From PFL42 sp963789825 (GTDB lineage Bacteria; Chloroflexota; Anaerolineae; Anaerolineales; E44-bin32), in NCBI GenBank assembly GCA_963789825.1, contig CAWBME010000006.1:930001-994000 (forward strand): a stretch of 64,000 nt of DNA, written 5' to 3'. Both the position numbers and the translations under genes were made by a program. This document shows, piece by piece, positions 38,630 to 48,532 of this stretch. The notes under the pieces were generated by a model that ran no database searches, was not told where the DNA came from, and saw nothing but the letters and a program-made list of their open reading frames with translations. Every line of letters begins with the position of its first letter. Position 1 is the first letter of the stretch.

Positions 38630-39262
38630 TCACCTCTTCTTGCGGCGCACGGGATGGCGCAATACGGTGCGCAGTTTCTCCGGGCTGGCGCGCATCGGAT
38701 CACCCAAGTAGATCTCGTGGTGCTTGCCGCGGTAGGCCAGGCCCTGTTCGGCGGCAAATGCCTCCATGAGACCCACCGTGCGCGGCTCGTCGGCATACGG
38801 ACCAACGTGCAGCGCCTGGACGCACAATCCCTCGCCGAAGCGGCGCAGGCGGAGACGGCGCAGTGCCGGGTTCGGCCGTTTCTCCTTGACCGCCGAAACC
38901 GCCTCAGCGAACATGTGCGGGGTGATGTGATCCGGCTGCAGGATCATGGCGGTGAAATTCCACGGCTGCATGGGGTCGAGGTAGCTCCCGCTGCTGACCC
39001 ACCACAGCGCTTCGAGCGCCATGACCGGGTAGTCGATCGGGTTGCGCGCCCGCTGCTTCGACATGAACTTGAGCGTGTAGGAGATGCCGTAGAGCGCCTG
39101 CAGGGCGTCCCGGAACGCCGCCAATTCGCCAGGTCCCTTCCCCGGCTCGATCACTCCGTTGATCATGGCAAACTGCAGCGAAGGAACATCGACCACCACG
39201 ACCTTGCCGGCCGGCGGCACGTACAACGACCTATACTGCTTGCGCAGATCAAGCTTCTTCAT
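38630..39262 (-). CDS. GyrI-like small-molecule-binding domain protein
   Basis: 210 residues, intact. The start MKKLDLRKQYRSLYVPPAGK, VVVDVPSLQFAMINGVIEPG, GISYTLKFMSKQR, ALEALWWVSSGS and CVQALHVGPYADEPRTVGLM fit the GyrI-like family of SRPBCC/ligand-binding proteins, which lack the DNA-binding part of AraC/MerR regulators. It may bind or sequester a hydrophobic cation or drug. It follows the frame-broken lipoprotein gene by 30 bases. Confidence 0.85.
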   Translation of the reverse strand: MKKLDLRKQYRSLYVPPAGKVVVVDVPSLQFAMINGVIEPGKGPGELAAFRDALQALYGISYTLKFMSKQRARNPIDYPVMALEALWWVSSGSYLDPMQPWNFTAMILQPDHITPHMFAEAVSAVKEKRPNPALRRLRLRRFGEGLCVQALHVGPYADEPRTVGLMEAFAAEQGLAYRGKHHEIYLGDPMRASPEKLRTVLRHPVRRKKR

Positions 39263-39291
39263 CGCACGCTCCGATCCCCACGCGCCTGCTG

Positions 39292-40002
39292 CTACTCTAG
39301 CCAGCGCCAGGAAGCCAGCACCTGCTGGATGATCGCTTTGTCGGCCAGGTAGGTTCGTCTCGTGGTGGCCGCCTGTGTCCAGTCCCCGCCGTAGTTGAAA
39401 TCGGAAGTCGCGCTCACGGACGACGAAGAACTCATACAAGAACGTCCCGTCATCGAGGCTGTGGATCGCCGATCCTGGAGCATTCAGCGTGTCCGGGCCG
39501 ATCGTGACCGGCTCCTCGACAGGTCGAAGGTCGTAGTTGCCCACACCGCTGACACCGCAGGGCAGCGAGTATCGGCCTCCCATCCCCTCCGGCGCCCCGA
39601 CGTACAGGTAGGCCGTGCCATACCGTATGCCAGCACGCAGACCTCGGGGTAGGTCGCCTCGAGCGTCGGGACGTAGTCGCCCGGCTCCACTCCTGCGGGC
39701 AACTCGTCGGTCGGATACCCGGTCACACCGACGGTAACCAGCTCGGCCTCGGCCGGGTAGTCGAAGGCGTAGCCGACATCGTGTTCGTGTACGTCAGCCA
39801 GCCGGGCGGCGGCACGGGGGGTTCAGTGGCTGCGGGCGTCTCGACAGTGGGAAGGGCGGGCACGGTCGGAGAAGGCAGCAGGATGTCCGGGGGAGCTCGG
39901 TTGGAGGCGAAGGTCGGGGACCCGTTGCAGGCCAACGCCGCCCAGGAGCAGGGCAACCGCCATCCAGGCGGCGGGACGGAGAACCGGACGACAAGCACGC
40001 AT
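39292..40002 (-). CDS. Lipoprotein of unknown family, broken into four or more frames
   Basis: Composite of about 236 residues. Signal MRACRPVLRPAAWMAVALLL then, in another frame, LACNGSPTFASNRAP and a Pro/Thr linker (PSPTVPALPTVETPAATEPP); then GYPTDELPAGVEPGDYVPTL, YEFFVVRERDFRFQLRRGL and a C-terminus ADKAIIQQVLASWRWLE. Breaks lie near 39920, 39780, 39610 and 39370. The pattern YAFDYPAEAELVTVGVTGYP near the mature start is common in exported Chloroflexota proteins, but I cannot name the family. It is the most frame-disrupted gene in the window. Confidence 0.55.
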
Positions 40003-40168
40003 GACAACCCCTGCGAGTCGGCAAGGCGAATTGTAGTCCGATCGAACGGCACGAGCCAATCCACCCTCAGCCAGGGTTGCCTGCGTTCGTCAGAAAGGGT
40101 GAGTTGGAGTAGCATGTCGCGCTCCTCGGCGCGGAGACCGGGGGCAAGGGGAAGGATCAGTTGCCGCC

Positions 40169-41423
40169 GTGCTGGGCAAAGCGCAAGGCATCTACCGCGA
40201 GTTCTCCCCTCGCTTCTGGATCCTGGTCGGCGCCTCCTCGATCAACGCCGTCGGGCGCACGATGATCTTCCCGTTCTTCGCGCTCTACGTCACCCAGCGG
40301 TTCAGCGTGGGGATGACGCAGGCGGGGATCCTGCTGGCCGTGTTCTCCATCTCGGGCTTCCTGGGCAATCTAGCCGGCGGCGCGCTGACCGATCGCTTCG
40401 GCCGGCGGTCGATGGTGCTCTTCGGGCTGGTGTTCAGCGCCTTCAGCAGCCTGGCCATGGGCCTGGTGGGAGACCTGCGGGCCTTCTTCGTCTTGGCGGT
40501 CGTGGTCGGCTTCCTCTCCGACATCTCCGGCCCGGCCGAAGGGGCTATGGTCGCCGACTTGCTGCCGGAGGAGAAACGCGCCGAGGGGTTCGGCGTGCTG
40601 CGGGTTGCCGGCAACTTGGCCTGGATCGTCGGACCGACGATCGGCGGACTGCTGGCCACACGCTCGTTCCTGCTACTGTTCGTTCTCGACGCGATCTGCA
40701 GCTCGATCACTGCGCTGATCGTCTACCGGCTGATTCCGGAGACCCGCTCGGCCGCAGCAGCCGCCGCCACCGAACATGAGCCGGTCAGCCAGACCTTCAA
40801 GGGCTACACCCGCGTGCTCTCGGACTCGGTCTTCCTGCTGTTCCTCGCCGTGTGCATGCTGATGAACCTGGTCTACCTGCAGATGTACAGCACGTTCTCG
40901 GTCTACCTGCGGGACGTGCACGAGATCGCTGCCCACGGCTACGGATTGCTGATGAGCCTGAACGCCACCATGGTCGTTCTGCTGCAGTTCTCGGTGACAC
41001 GCGTCGCGCGGCGCTATCCGGCGATGTTGATGATGGCTTTGGGCACCGTGCTGTACATGATCGGCTTCACCGCCTTCGGCCTGGTCGGCGCCTATCCGCT
41101 GTTTGTGGCCGCCATGCTGGTCATCACGCTCGGAGAGATGATCGTCATCCCCGTCGGACATGCCCTCGTGGTGCAGCTGGCGCCGGAGATCATGCCGCGG
41201 ACGCTACATCGCCATCTTCGGGCTCTCCTGGGCGCTGCCGCAGGCCGTGGGGCCGTGGGCGGCGGGGATCATCCTGGACAACTACAACCCCAACCTGGTG
41301 TGGTACCTGTGCGGAGCACTGGCCGCCATGGCAGCTCTGGGCTTCGTCTATCTGCACGGGCGATCCCGCCTCCGGCTTGCCGCTGCCATCCCCGAGCCCA
41401 GCCTGGAAACCCGCACGGCCTAG
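40169..41423 (+). CDS. MFS transporter, one frameshift
   Basis: About 417 residues with twelve hydrophobic segments. GGALTDRFGRRSMVLFGLVF is the loop 2-3 MFS motif; AEGAMVADLLPEEKRAEGFG fits the region after helix 4. Near 41205 the frame changes from ...VVQLAPEIMP to YIAIFGLSWALPQAVGPWAA, which restores helices 11-12 and a stop at 41423. GTG at 40169 is the likely start. It is a close relative of the MFS gene at 51021 (same order of motifs, for example YLRDVHEIAAHGYGLLMSLN versus YLRDDHGIAENLYGLILSLN). Substrate unknown. Confidence 0.85.
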
Positions 41424-41553
41424 CGCCGACAGCGTCGCACCCGCACTACCCTGACAGGTTCGATCCCAAGCAGCAGGCTCACCGCACTCGCCGCCCCGGG
41501 GGTCGTGCTCGCGTTCTGCCGACGGGACGCGACGTAGTGCGACCTACGAGGCG

Positions 41554-41927
41554 AGATCCCTCGGCGGAAGTGCCGGCCTCGGGATGACATACCTACCTAG
41601 TCATCCCGAGCGCCTGCCCCGAGCGGGAGCGAGGGGAAGCGAGGAGCTGGTCTTAGGTCCGCCGTGCTGCTTCCGGACATAGGCGACAAGCAGATCCCTC
41701 GGCGGAAGTGCTGCCTCGGGATGACAGGCCCACTGTGTGGTCCCGAGCGCCTGCCCCGAGCGGGAGCGAGGAGCGAGGGATCTGGTCTTGGTCCGCCGTG
41801 CTGCTCCCGGACGGGGGCGACAGCAGATCCCTCGGCGGAAGTGCTCCTCGGGATGACACGCCGACTTTGTCATCCCGAGCACCTGCCCCGCAGTGAAGCG
41901 GAGGGGAAGCGAGGGATCTGCTTTCCT
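41554..41927. repeat. Tandem palindromic repeat, about 2.7 units of 135 bp
   Basis: Units begin GATCCCTCGGCGGAAGTGC at about 41554, 41693 and 41826. Each holds an inverted pair, AGATCCCTCGGC...CGGGATGACA and TCATCCCGAG...GCGAGGGATCT, separated by a variable spacer, plus GTCCGCCGTGCTGCT linking it to the next. They lie between convergent gene ends and could fold into long hairpins in either transcript. Confidence 0.8.
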
Positions 41928-41955
41928 ACGCGATGCTAGCTTCCTGAGTTGGCTG

Positions 41956-42830
41956 CTAGGGAGTCGACGTCGGAGCGAGTGTGGCGTCCGGATGGACCGG
42001 CCAGCGGATCAGGATCCACTGAGTGTAGCCATGTTTCTCGGCGGTGTAGATCCGGGCGCTCGATGGCTCCAGACAGCCGGCCTCGTCATGCAGGGTAGCC
42101 GGTGGCTCCCAGTACTGCACCGGCGTGAACCGCAGCTGCCCATCCTCACACAGGAACGCCTCGATCAGATAGCCACGGTTGTCGTCCAGGCTCATCGGAA
42201 CAAGGCTCCAGCTGACGGTTACATCATCGCCGGAGCGGCTGGCGCTGACGCCTTTGGGAGGCCAGTAGAACTCGGTGTAAGGCAGCAGAGTTCGGATCTG
42301 CGGCAGGTCGGAGATGTCGCCGTTGAGTTCCAGCAGGTCGGCCTTCACCCAGCACTTGTCGGTGTAGGTCCATGGATCGACGTACAACCAGCTGCCATCC
42401 TGGTTGCGGCCGAGCACGGTCACCCGGTTGGCCGGGTACAGTCCCCACTCGTACAGATAGGCCGCGCCCGGGCCATAGCGGCAGTTTGCCTTCTCCAGCA
42501 CCCGCCCACGGATCTCCGGAGTGGGAGTAATCGTCGGCGTGGGCGTGGGAGGCTGGGTCTCGGTAGGCGTCGGTGTGATCGTCGGGCTCAGCGAAGGGGT
42601 GGGTGTGCGCGTATGGTCGCCGTGCGGGTGATCGTGGCCGTGGCGGTCGAGGTGGACACCTCGGTTGCCGTGCGGGTGGCGGAAGGCTCGGGTGTCAGGC
42701 TGGGGCTGGCGGTCGGGCTGGCCAGCAACGCCTCGATTGCGCCCGGCACGTTGCAGGCAGCGGCTGCCAGCATGGAAGCAGCCAGCAGGACGAAGAGACC
42801 TAGCCTTCGCAGCTCGTTTGAGATGGACAT
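41956..42830 (-). CDS. Lipoprotein with Thr/Pro linker and SH3-like domain, one frameshift
   Basis: About 291 residues. MSISNELRRLGLFVLLAASM with lipobox AAAC, then a linker of Thr/Ser/Pro repeats that changes frame near 42610, then NCRYGPGAAYLYEWGLYPAN, QDGSWLYVDPWTYTDKCWVK, MSLDDNRGYLIEAFLCEDG and YTAEKHGYTQWILIRWPVHP. It is clearly a paralog of the lipoprotein at 37453-38247. The frame change sits in the low-complexity linker, where either a real slippage event or a sequencing error is plausible. Confidence 0.75.
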
Positions 42831-43376
42831 GCTCGCCTGCGCCTCGAGTGAGCTGAGGGGGATTGTATGCATACAAGCCATCCGCCGCCAACTGGACCTA
42901 GGTCATGCCTGCGAAGGGGCCGCTCCGTCTCCTGAGCCGGATTGCCGGCCGAGCCGGACAGCGACGCCCTTCGTCGGGTCCAGGCGAGCCGATTCGCCCC
43001 AGCAACTTCCCCGCCCAGGCCTTTTCCACGGCTAGGGCCCTCCCCTCCGGTCAGCGCAGGCACCCATGCGCGGAGCGATCCGCCGCACGACCATCCTGGC
43101 GGGCAACTCGGGGTGCCACAGGTGAATGGAGTTCCCCTCCCCTCACGTCCAGGCATCCTTTCTCAGCCTTGGACTTGGCGAGCTCGCGGCCCTGTCGATC
43201 AGGCCGCCCCCAGGGAGCCAGGGTGAGAGCGTATTGGGCGTTGGCTGCGGTCGGCCAGAGGCGTTGAGCGGCGCGCCTATCCCGATCTTGCGGAGAAGGG
43301 CATGTGCGCGCAGTGGCGAGCCTCATGGAATCGCGGAGTGAAGTAGAATACTCCTGAGGTATCCCACACGCTCCCC
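42831..43376. other. Divergent intergenic region
   Basis: About 545 bases between the lipoprotein and acyltransferase starts. No gene supported. GAAGTAGAATACTCC near 43338-43352 is AT-richer and may be part of the acyltransferase promoter. Confidence 0.35.
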
Positions 43377-44321
43377 ATGACGCTCGATCCGGATCACCAG
43401 ATTCCTCCCCAGCCGCTCCTTGACCTGGAGCGCGTTCCTTCACCCGACGAGCTTGTCGAAGCACTGTACAAGGACATTCGCCGGGCGCTGGGGCTGCATC
43501 CCAACAGCTGGGCCTCGCGGGTGCTCTTGGCCGGGCTTCGGCCGGCTGCTTCCCGCTTCGCCCGCTACGCTCTGGAGTTCGACCGCATCGTGGCCGACCG
43601 CGGCTTCCCCGCGGCCGCCGACTGGGCGAGCTCGCTGATCTTTCGCCAGGTTCGGGTGCTGGGAACTGAGCGGGTGCCTGCGGAGGGCCCCCTGCTGATC
43701 GCCTCCAACCATCCTGGCACGGCGGACTCGCTGGCGATCACCGCCGCCCTCAACCGCAAGGATCTCAAGATCATCGCCAGCAACATGCCTGTTATCCGCA
43801 ACCTGCCGTTCACCAGCCGCCACGTGATCTTCGCCTCCCTGCCCGGTTCGAATCAGCGGATGGTGGTGATCCGGGAGGCCGTCCGCCATCTCAAGGAGAA
43901 CGGGGCGTTGCTGATCTTCCCCAGCGGCCGGGTCGACCCCGATCCCTCCGTGTTGTCGGGCGCTGAGACCACCTTCGACTACTGGTCATCCAGCATCGGC
44001 TTGATGCTGCGCAGCGTCCCCGAGAACCGCGTGCAAGTCTGTATTGCCAGCGGGGTGCTGGCGCCGCTCAGCCTGCGCAATCCGCTCAGCTTGTTCCAGC
44101 GAGGCAAGATGGAGAAGCAGCGAGCGGCGGAGATCTTCCAGACCGTCCAGCAGGTGATCTTCCCACGTTCGGTCAATCTGACGGCCAATGTGATGCTCGG
44201 GCACCCGTTCCGGGTGTCGAAGCCTGACGGGCGGGTCGAGGCCGGAGAGATCACCCAGGAGATCGTGCGCCACGGCCGGGTGGCACTCAAGGAGCACCTG
44301 GAGCAGTGGTTCGGGGCGTAA
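43377..44321 (+). CDS. PlsC-type acyltransferase
   Basis: 314 residues, intact. The 1-acylglycerol-3-phosphate acyltransferase signature is seen as LLIASNHPGTADSLAITAAL (HxxxxD), then GSNQRMVVIREAVRHL and GALLIFPSGRVDPDPS (FPSG, substrate-binding block). An N-terminal helical extension of about 95 residues precedes the catalytic domain. No long membrane helix is evident. It probably acylates a glycerophosphate or related lipid precursor at the membrane. It is convergent with the solute-binding protein gene across a strong hairpin. Confidence 0.88.
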   Translation: MTLDPDHQIPPQPLLDLERVPSPDELVEALYKDIRRALGLHPNSWASRVLLAGLRPAASRFARYALEFDRIVADRGFPAAADWASSLIFRQVRVLGTERVPAEGPLLIASNHPGTADSLAITAALNRKDLKIIASNMPVIRNLPFTSRHVIFASLPGSNQRMVVIREAVRHLKENGALLIFPSGRVDPDPSVLSGAETTFDYWSSSIGLMLRSVPENRVQVCIASGVLAPLSLRNPLSLFQRGKMEKQRAAEIFQTVQQVIFPRSVNLTANVMLGHPFRVSKPDGRVEAGEITQEIVRHGRVALKEHLEQWFGA

Positions 44322-44357
44322 GGCACACCCGCACCTGCCTCAGATCCGCAAGAAGAC

Positions 44358-44396
44358 AAACACAAGGAGCGGGAGAATACCCCGCTCCTTGTGTTT
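44358..44396. terminator. Bidirectional terminator hairpin
   Basis: AAACACAAGGAGCGGG pairs perfectly with CCCGCTCCTTGTGTTT around a 7-nt loop. With A-rich and T-rich ends it can act on both strands, between the convergent acyltransferase (stop 44321) and solute-binding gene (stop 44443). Confidence 0.85.
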
Positions 44397-44442
44397 CGGC
44401 TCTCGGCAGCCCCATCCGAGCCAGGCTGCAGGACAAGGCAGA

Positions 44443-46036
44443 CTACTGAGGATTCACTTGAAGTTCAACGACTTCCACCAGCGCCTGCTTCTGGGCTGTC
44501 CCGGCGAACTCCGAACTGACCTGTAGGACATACGTATACTGGCCCACTGCCAGCCCGCAGTCGTCCACGGATCCCTGTGTGGGTAGGTCGTTGAAGACCG
44601 GCTCGGTGTTGCGGGTGATCCAGGCATCGGCCAGGCTCTCGCCGGAGAATGACCACGAAAGCGTGGTGCACACCCCGACGTCGATCTGCGTGGGATCGGC
44701 CTGGAAGTATTGGATGGCCGGCGGCTGCTCCGGCTCTGCGGTCGGCTGCTCCGGCTCTGCGGTCGGTTCGGGCTCCTCGCCCGGGACAACGATACCGACC
44801 CAGACGGTCTGGCCGAACGCCTGCCCGTTGGCGTTGAACATCTGCCAGAACCCCTGGTACGTGTCGGGCCGGCTCGGTGCTTCGAGCTCGACGTACATGT
44901 CGTAGGTCTGGCCCGGCTTCACCGTGCCACTCACGTAGGTTGTCTCGCCGTCCATGTCCGACTCGAACTCGTTCCCGTAGACGTAGCGGATCGAGTACTT
45001 GTTCGTCCAGTCGCACGTCCCCACGTTCTTGAGGCGCCAACCCTTCTCGAAGTCCTCGTTGGGATCCATTTCGACCGGATCCTTCATGTTTTCGTCATCG
45101 TAGTTCAGGTCGGCGACATAGGCCATGGCGTCGACGCAACCCGTCGGGGCAGCGGTCGCAGTCGGCCCCGGCACCGGCGTGGCGGTCGGGACAGCCTGCG
45201 GCGGAGCGACTTCCGCCGGCGTGAACTGCATGTATTGCTCGGTCAGGCGGGCGATCGTCCCGTCGTTGGTCAGATCGACCAGCGCCTGGTTGACCGCGGC
45301 CAGCAGCGTCGGCGATCCCTTGGGCAGGGCGATGGCGTAGCGCTGCTGGGTGAGCCCGGTGCCGGCGATCTCAACGCCGCCGAGCGGCGACCGCTTCCTT
45401 CGCCGGCGCGTCGTCCATCACGAAGAGGTCGATCGCACCGTCCTTGACGGCGGTGATCCCCTCATCGGCCTTGACATAGGTGAAGACGTTGGTCGGGGGC
45501 ATGCGCCCGAACTCGACCAGATCCAGCAGTTCGGTCTGGTAGACGCTGGCGTCCTGGACGCCCACCCGGTACTGCGCGAGCTGATCCACGCTGGTCAGCG
45601 GCCCGATGCCCGCGCCTTGCTTCGCCAGTGCGACGCCGGCTCCGATGAAGTAGATATTGGAGAAGTCCACCGCCAACTGGCGCTCATCGGTGACCGAGAT
45701 CGCCGCGATGGCGGCATCGATCTGCCCGATCTGCAGCGCCGGGGCGAGGCCGTCAAAGGCGAAGTCCGTGACTTCAGCAGGGACACCGATCTTCTGGCCG
45801 ATGGCCTTGATCAGTGCCACATCGAAGCCGTCCAGCAGAAACTGCTCGTTGTAGTACTCGAACGGCCGGTAGTCACCGGAGGTCCCGACGTGCATCTTCC
45901 CGTTCGCCTGGATTCGCTCCCAGGTCGGGTCGGCCGAGGCAGGCACGGCCGTGGGCTCGGGAGTTGCCGCCGGCGCACAAGCAGCAGCCAGCAGCCCCAG
46001 AACCATCCCCGCTACGATTACGATCTTGAACTTCAT
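44443..46036 (-). CDS. Family-3 solute-binding lipoprotein fused to NBR1-type Ig domain, one frameshift
   Basis: About 530 residues. MKFKIVIVAGMVLGLLAAAC is a lipoprotein signal. Residues about 35-260 are a periplasmic amino-acid-binding-like fold: MHVGTSGDYRPFEYYNEQFL, GFDVALIKAIGQKIGVPAEV, IDAAIAAISVTDERQLAVDF and YRVGVQDASVYQTELLDLV. After a frame change near 45385 come a Pro linker, an NBR1-like Ig domain (FEKGWRLKNVGTCDWTNKYS, PDTYQGFWQMFNANGQAFGQ) and a C-terminal Ig-like domain (TTLSWSFSGESLADAWITRN). No permease or ATPase gene accompanies it. It may act as a receptor or surface protein. It is a paralog of the next gene upstream. Confidence 0.85.
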
Positions 46037-46639
46037 CTTCCATCCTCCATTCATCAATTCAGCCAACCGTGCGTCCCGTGCTTTCCCCGCGACGCCCAGC
46101 ATGGCATTCCCGGGCGCGCCCCGCATAGCGCACGACGAGCGAGCCGTTGCTCGCTCGTAGAACGACGTTGAATGCATGGGCAGGGTGGACTATATCACAT
46201 CTGGCCATGTCGACAAGGTTCCTCCGATTGCGGCTTTCGTCTGGCGCATCCGGGCGCCTGCGTCTCTCCAAGGCACCGCTCAGATCGGATCCGCCTCGGC
46301 CGATCCCCGCTCTGACCACAACCCCTCACCACCCAGCTGTGTCTTCCTCCGGGCATCGCCGAGCGTATGGATTCGGAGGTCGGAGATTGCCGGATCTGTG
46401 GTCGGCCGCTGCGAGGATCTCGAAGGAGCCTGGCACGAAGGTGCAGTCAGGAAGGCTACCTCGTGCGCCTGGACAGGAGTCACCGGGTTGCCGAAGCCTT
46501 GCGGTCGCGCCGTTTGGAGGCGCCAGGCTCTGGCCGGGGGGATGGACGTCCACTGATCCGCCGCCAGCCCGTCAAGCGCTCGGGACAAAGGCGGGCTGCC
46601 CGCATGGATGCGCTTGCACGCAGGGATGGGTGGGCAGGC
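46037..46639. other. Spacer between two paralogous solute-binding genes
   Basis: About 600 bases. No gene or repeat supported in either strand. It separates the two fusions, so they probably have separate promoters. Confidence 0.4.
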
Positions 46640-48308
46640 CTACCGGGCCTGATAGACAAGGGTGAGGTTGTCACCCGTGAAGAGCTGCAGTTGGTTCCCG
46701 GCAACGGCGTAGCGCGTGGCCCGTCTCAAAGAGGTAGAGGTACCTGTTCTCCTGGGAGTTCAGCTCCTCCGTTGGGCAGGCAAGCCTTGTGAACGAGAGG
46801 CTGGTGATCTTGAGGGTGGACTCCTTGGCTTTGTAGGTCCCTGTATAGGAGTTGCAGTTGGTGCTGCCCGACAGGGTTCTGTCCTCCGTGAACGAAGCCG
46901 TGACCACCGAGCCGGAAACGGGGTCAACCGGCTTTCCGGACTCATCCTGGATCAACACCAGGAACCAAGCCGGCCCGACCACGGGCGGTGGTGTTGGGGT
47001 CCACGTCGGCAGGGGCGCGGGCGTGACCGCCGGGCTGGGCGTGCTGGTGGCGGTCGGCATCGGCGTGTCGGTTGGCACGCTGATCCCTACCCGGAGAGTC
47101 TCCCCAAGAGCCTGACCGTTGACGTTGAACAATTGCCAGAATCCCATGTAGGTTCCGGATTCTTTCGGGGCCATCAGGTCGACGTACGCGTCATACGTCT
47201 CCCCGCTCCGGACCGTCCCTGCGAAATTGGCTGGATTCCCTTCCATCCGGGCTTCGGCGTTGTTGCCGTGGACAAAGCGCAGGGAGTAGTCTTCCGTCCA
47301 GGCACACGTCCCGACATTGCGAATTCTCCAACCCTTGGAGTATGCCTCCCCCTTCTCGAGCTCGGGAGGGTTCTGCATGTTCTCGTCGTTGAAGCTGAGA
47401 TCCTCGATGTAGGTCATTGCCTCGGTGCACGCTGCCGCCGACGGCGTCAGGGCTGCCGCAGGGGTCGGCGCGGCCAGGGGCGCGATCGCGGCAGGCGGGG
47501 CGTTCAGGTAGCGCTCGCTCAGAAGAGCGAGCGTCCCGTCATTGGCTAACTCGGACAGGGCGCGGTTGAGTTCGGCCTGAAGCGTCACCGCTCCGGCCGG
47601 GATGGCGATGGCATAGCGCTGCTCGTGGATCCCCCGGCCGACGATCTCGACTCCACCCTGGGCAGCGAGTCCTTCAGCCGGCGCCTGATCGAGCAAGAAG
47701 AGATCGATGGCGCCCCGCTGCAGGTCAGCGACAGCCTCATCTGCCTCGTCGTAGGCCGACAGCTGATCAGCTGGCATCGCACCGCTGGCCACAATCCGCC
47801 TCAGTTCGGCCTGATACACCGAGCCGCTCTGGACCCCCACCCGGTATGGGGTCAGGTCGGCGACGGCCGAAAGCGGGCCGATGCCGGCGCCTTGCTTGGC
47901 CAGCGCAACGCCAGCGCCGACATGGTAGACATCCGAGAAATCCATCCGCGCCTGGCGCTCGTCGGTGACCGAGATTGCGGCAATGGCCAGATCCACTTGT
48001 CCCAAGCCCAGAGCCGCGCCGAGACCCTCGAAGGCGAAGTCGTCAAGCTCGACCCGCAAGCCGAGCTCCCGGCCGATAGCCTGGATGAGGGCCACGTCGA
48101 AGCCATCCAGACGGTATTGGTCGTTGTAGGACTCGAAGGGTGGGTAGTCGCCGGCGGTCCCAACAACCAGCCGGCCCGTGCTTTGGATCCGCTCCCAGGT
48201 GGGATCGGCCAGCGGGGTCGGGGTCGGCTCGGGGGTGAGCGTGGCCGCGCAAGCGCCGGTCAGCAGGCCCAGCAGCGCCCCGGCGACAACCATCGACTTG
48301 AAGGCCAC
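46640..48308 (-). CDS. Family-3 solute-binding lipoprotein with NBR1-type Ig and META/HslJ domains
   Basis: About 555 residues. GTG 48308 with AGGAGG upstream; signal MVVAGALLGLLTGACAATL. The binding domain shows LVVGTAGDYPPFESYNDQYR, DGFDVALIQAIGRELGLRVE and VDLAIAAISVTDERQARMDF. Then a linker, the NBR1-like Ig domain (YSKGWRIRNVGTCAWTEDYS, ESGTYMGFWQLFNVNGQALG) and a META domain (LSGSTNCNSYTGTYKAKEST, LSFTRLACPTEELNSQENRY). A final frame change near 46705 gives YAVAGNQLQLFTGDNLTLVY and a stop at 46640, the normal META end. It adds a META domain where its paralog has another Ig-like domain. No transporter partner nearby. Confidence 0.85.
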
Positions 48309-48532
48309 TCTTCTACCTCCTGGGCGCGTGCTTCGCGTCGGAACGGCCGAGCCTTGGCACCCGTCGCTGGAACGGAGAAGGCGGGACACACACGCCGGCC
48401 ATCTGGCGAAGGTCCTGTCCGGCCCGATGCAGTCAAGCGTGCGACCGAGTGTACTACCGGTCGGGGGCATCGCGACGGGGCGCCATTCGCCTGGGCTATA
48501 CTCCCCAAGGCCTCGCGCCCCGACCGACGTCC

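Noticed and set aside
41554..41927. Possible CRISPR array
   Set aside because: Units are about 135 bp, palindromic and nearly identical throughout with no unique spacers, so they are a tandem repeat.
43851..43875. GGTTCGAATC resembling a tRNA T-loop
   Set aside because: It lies within the acyltransferase coding sequence and no clover-leaf can be formed.
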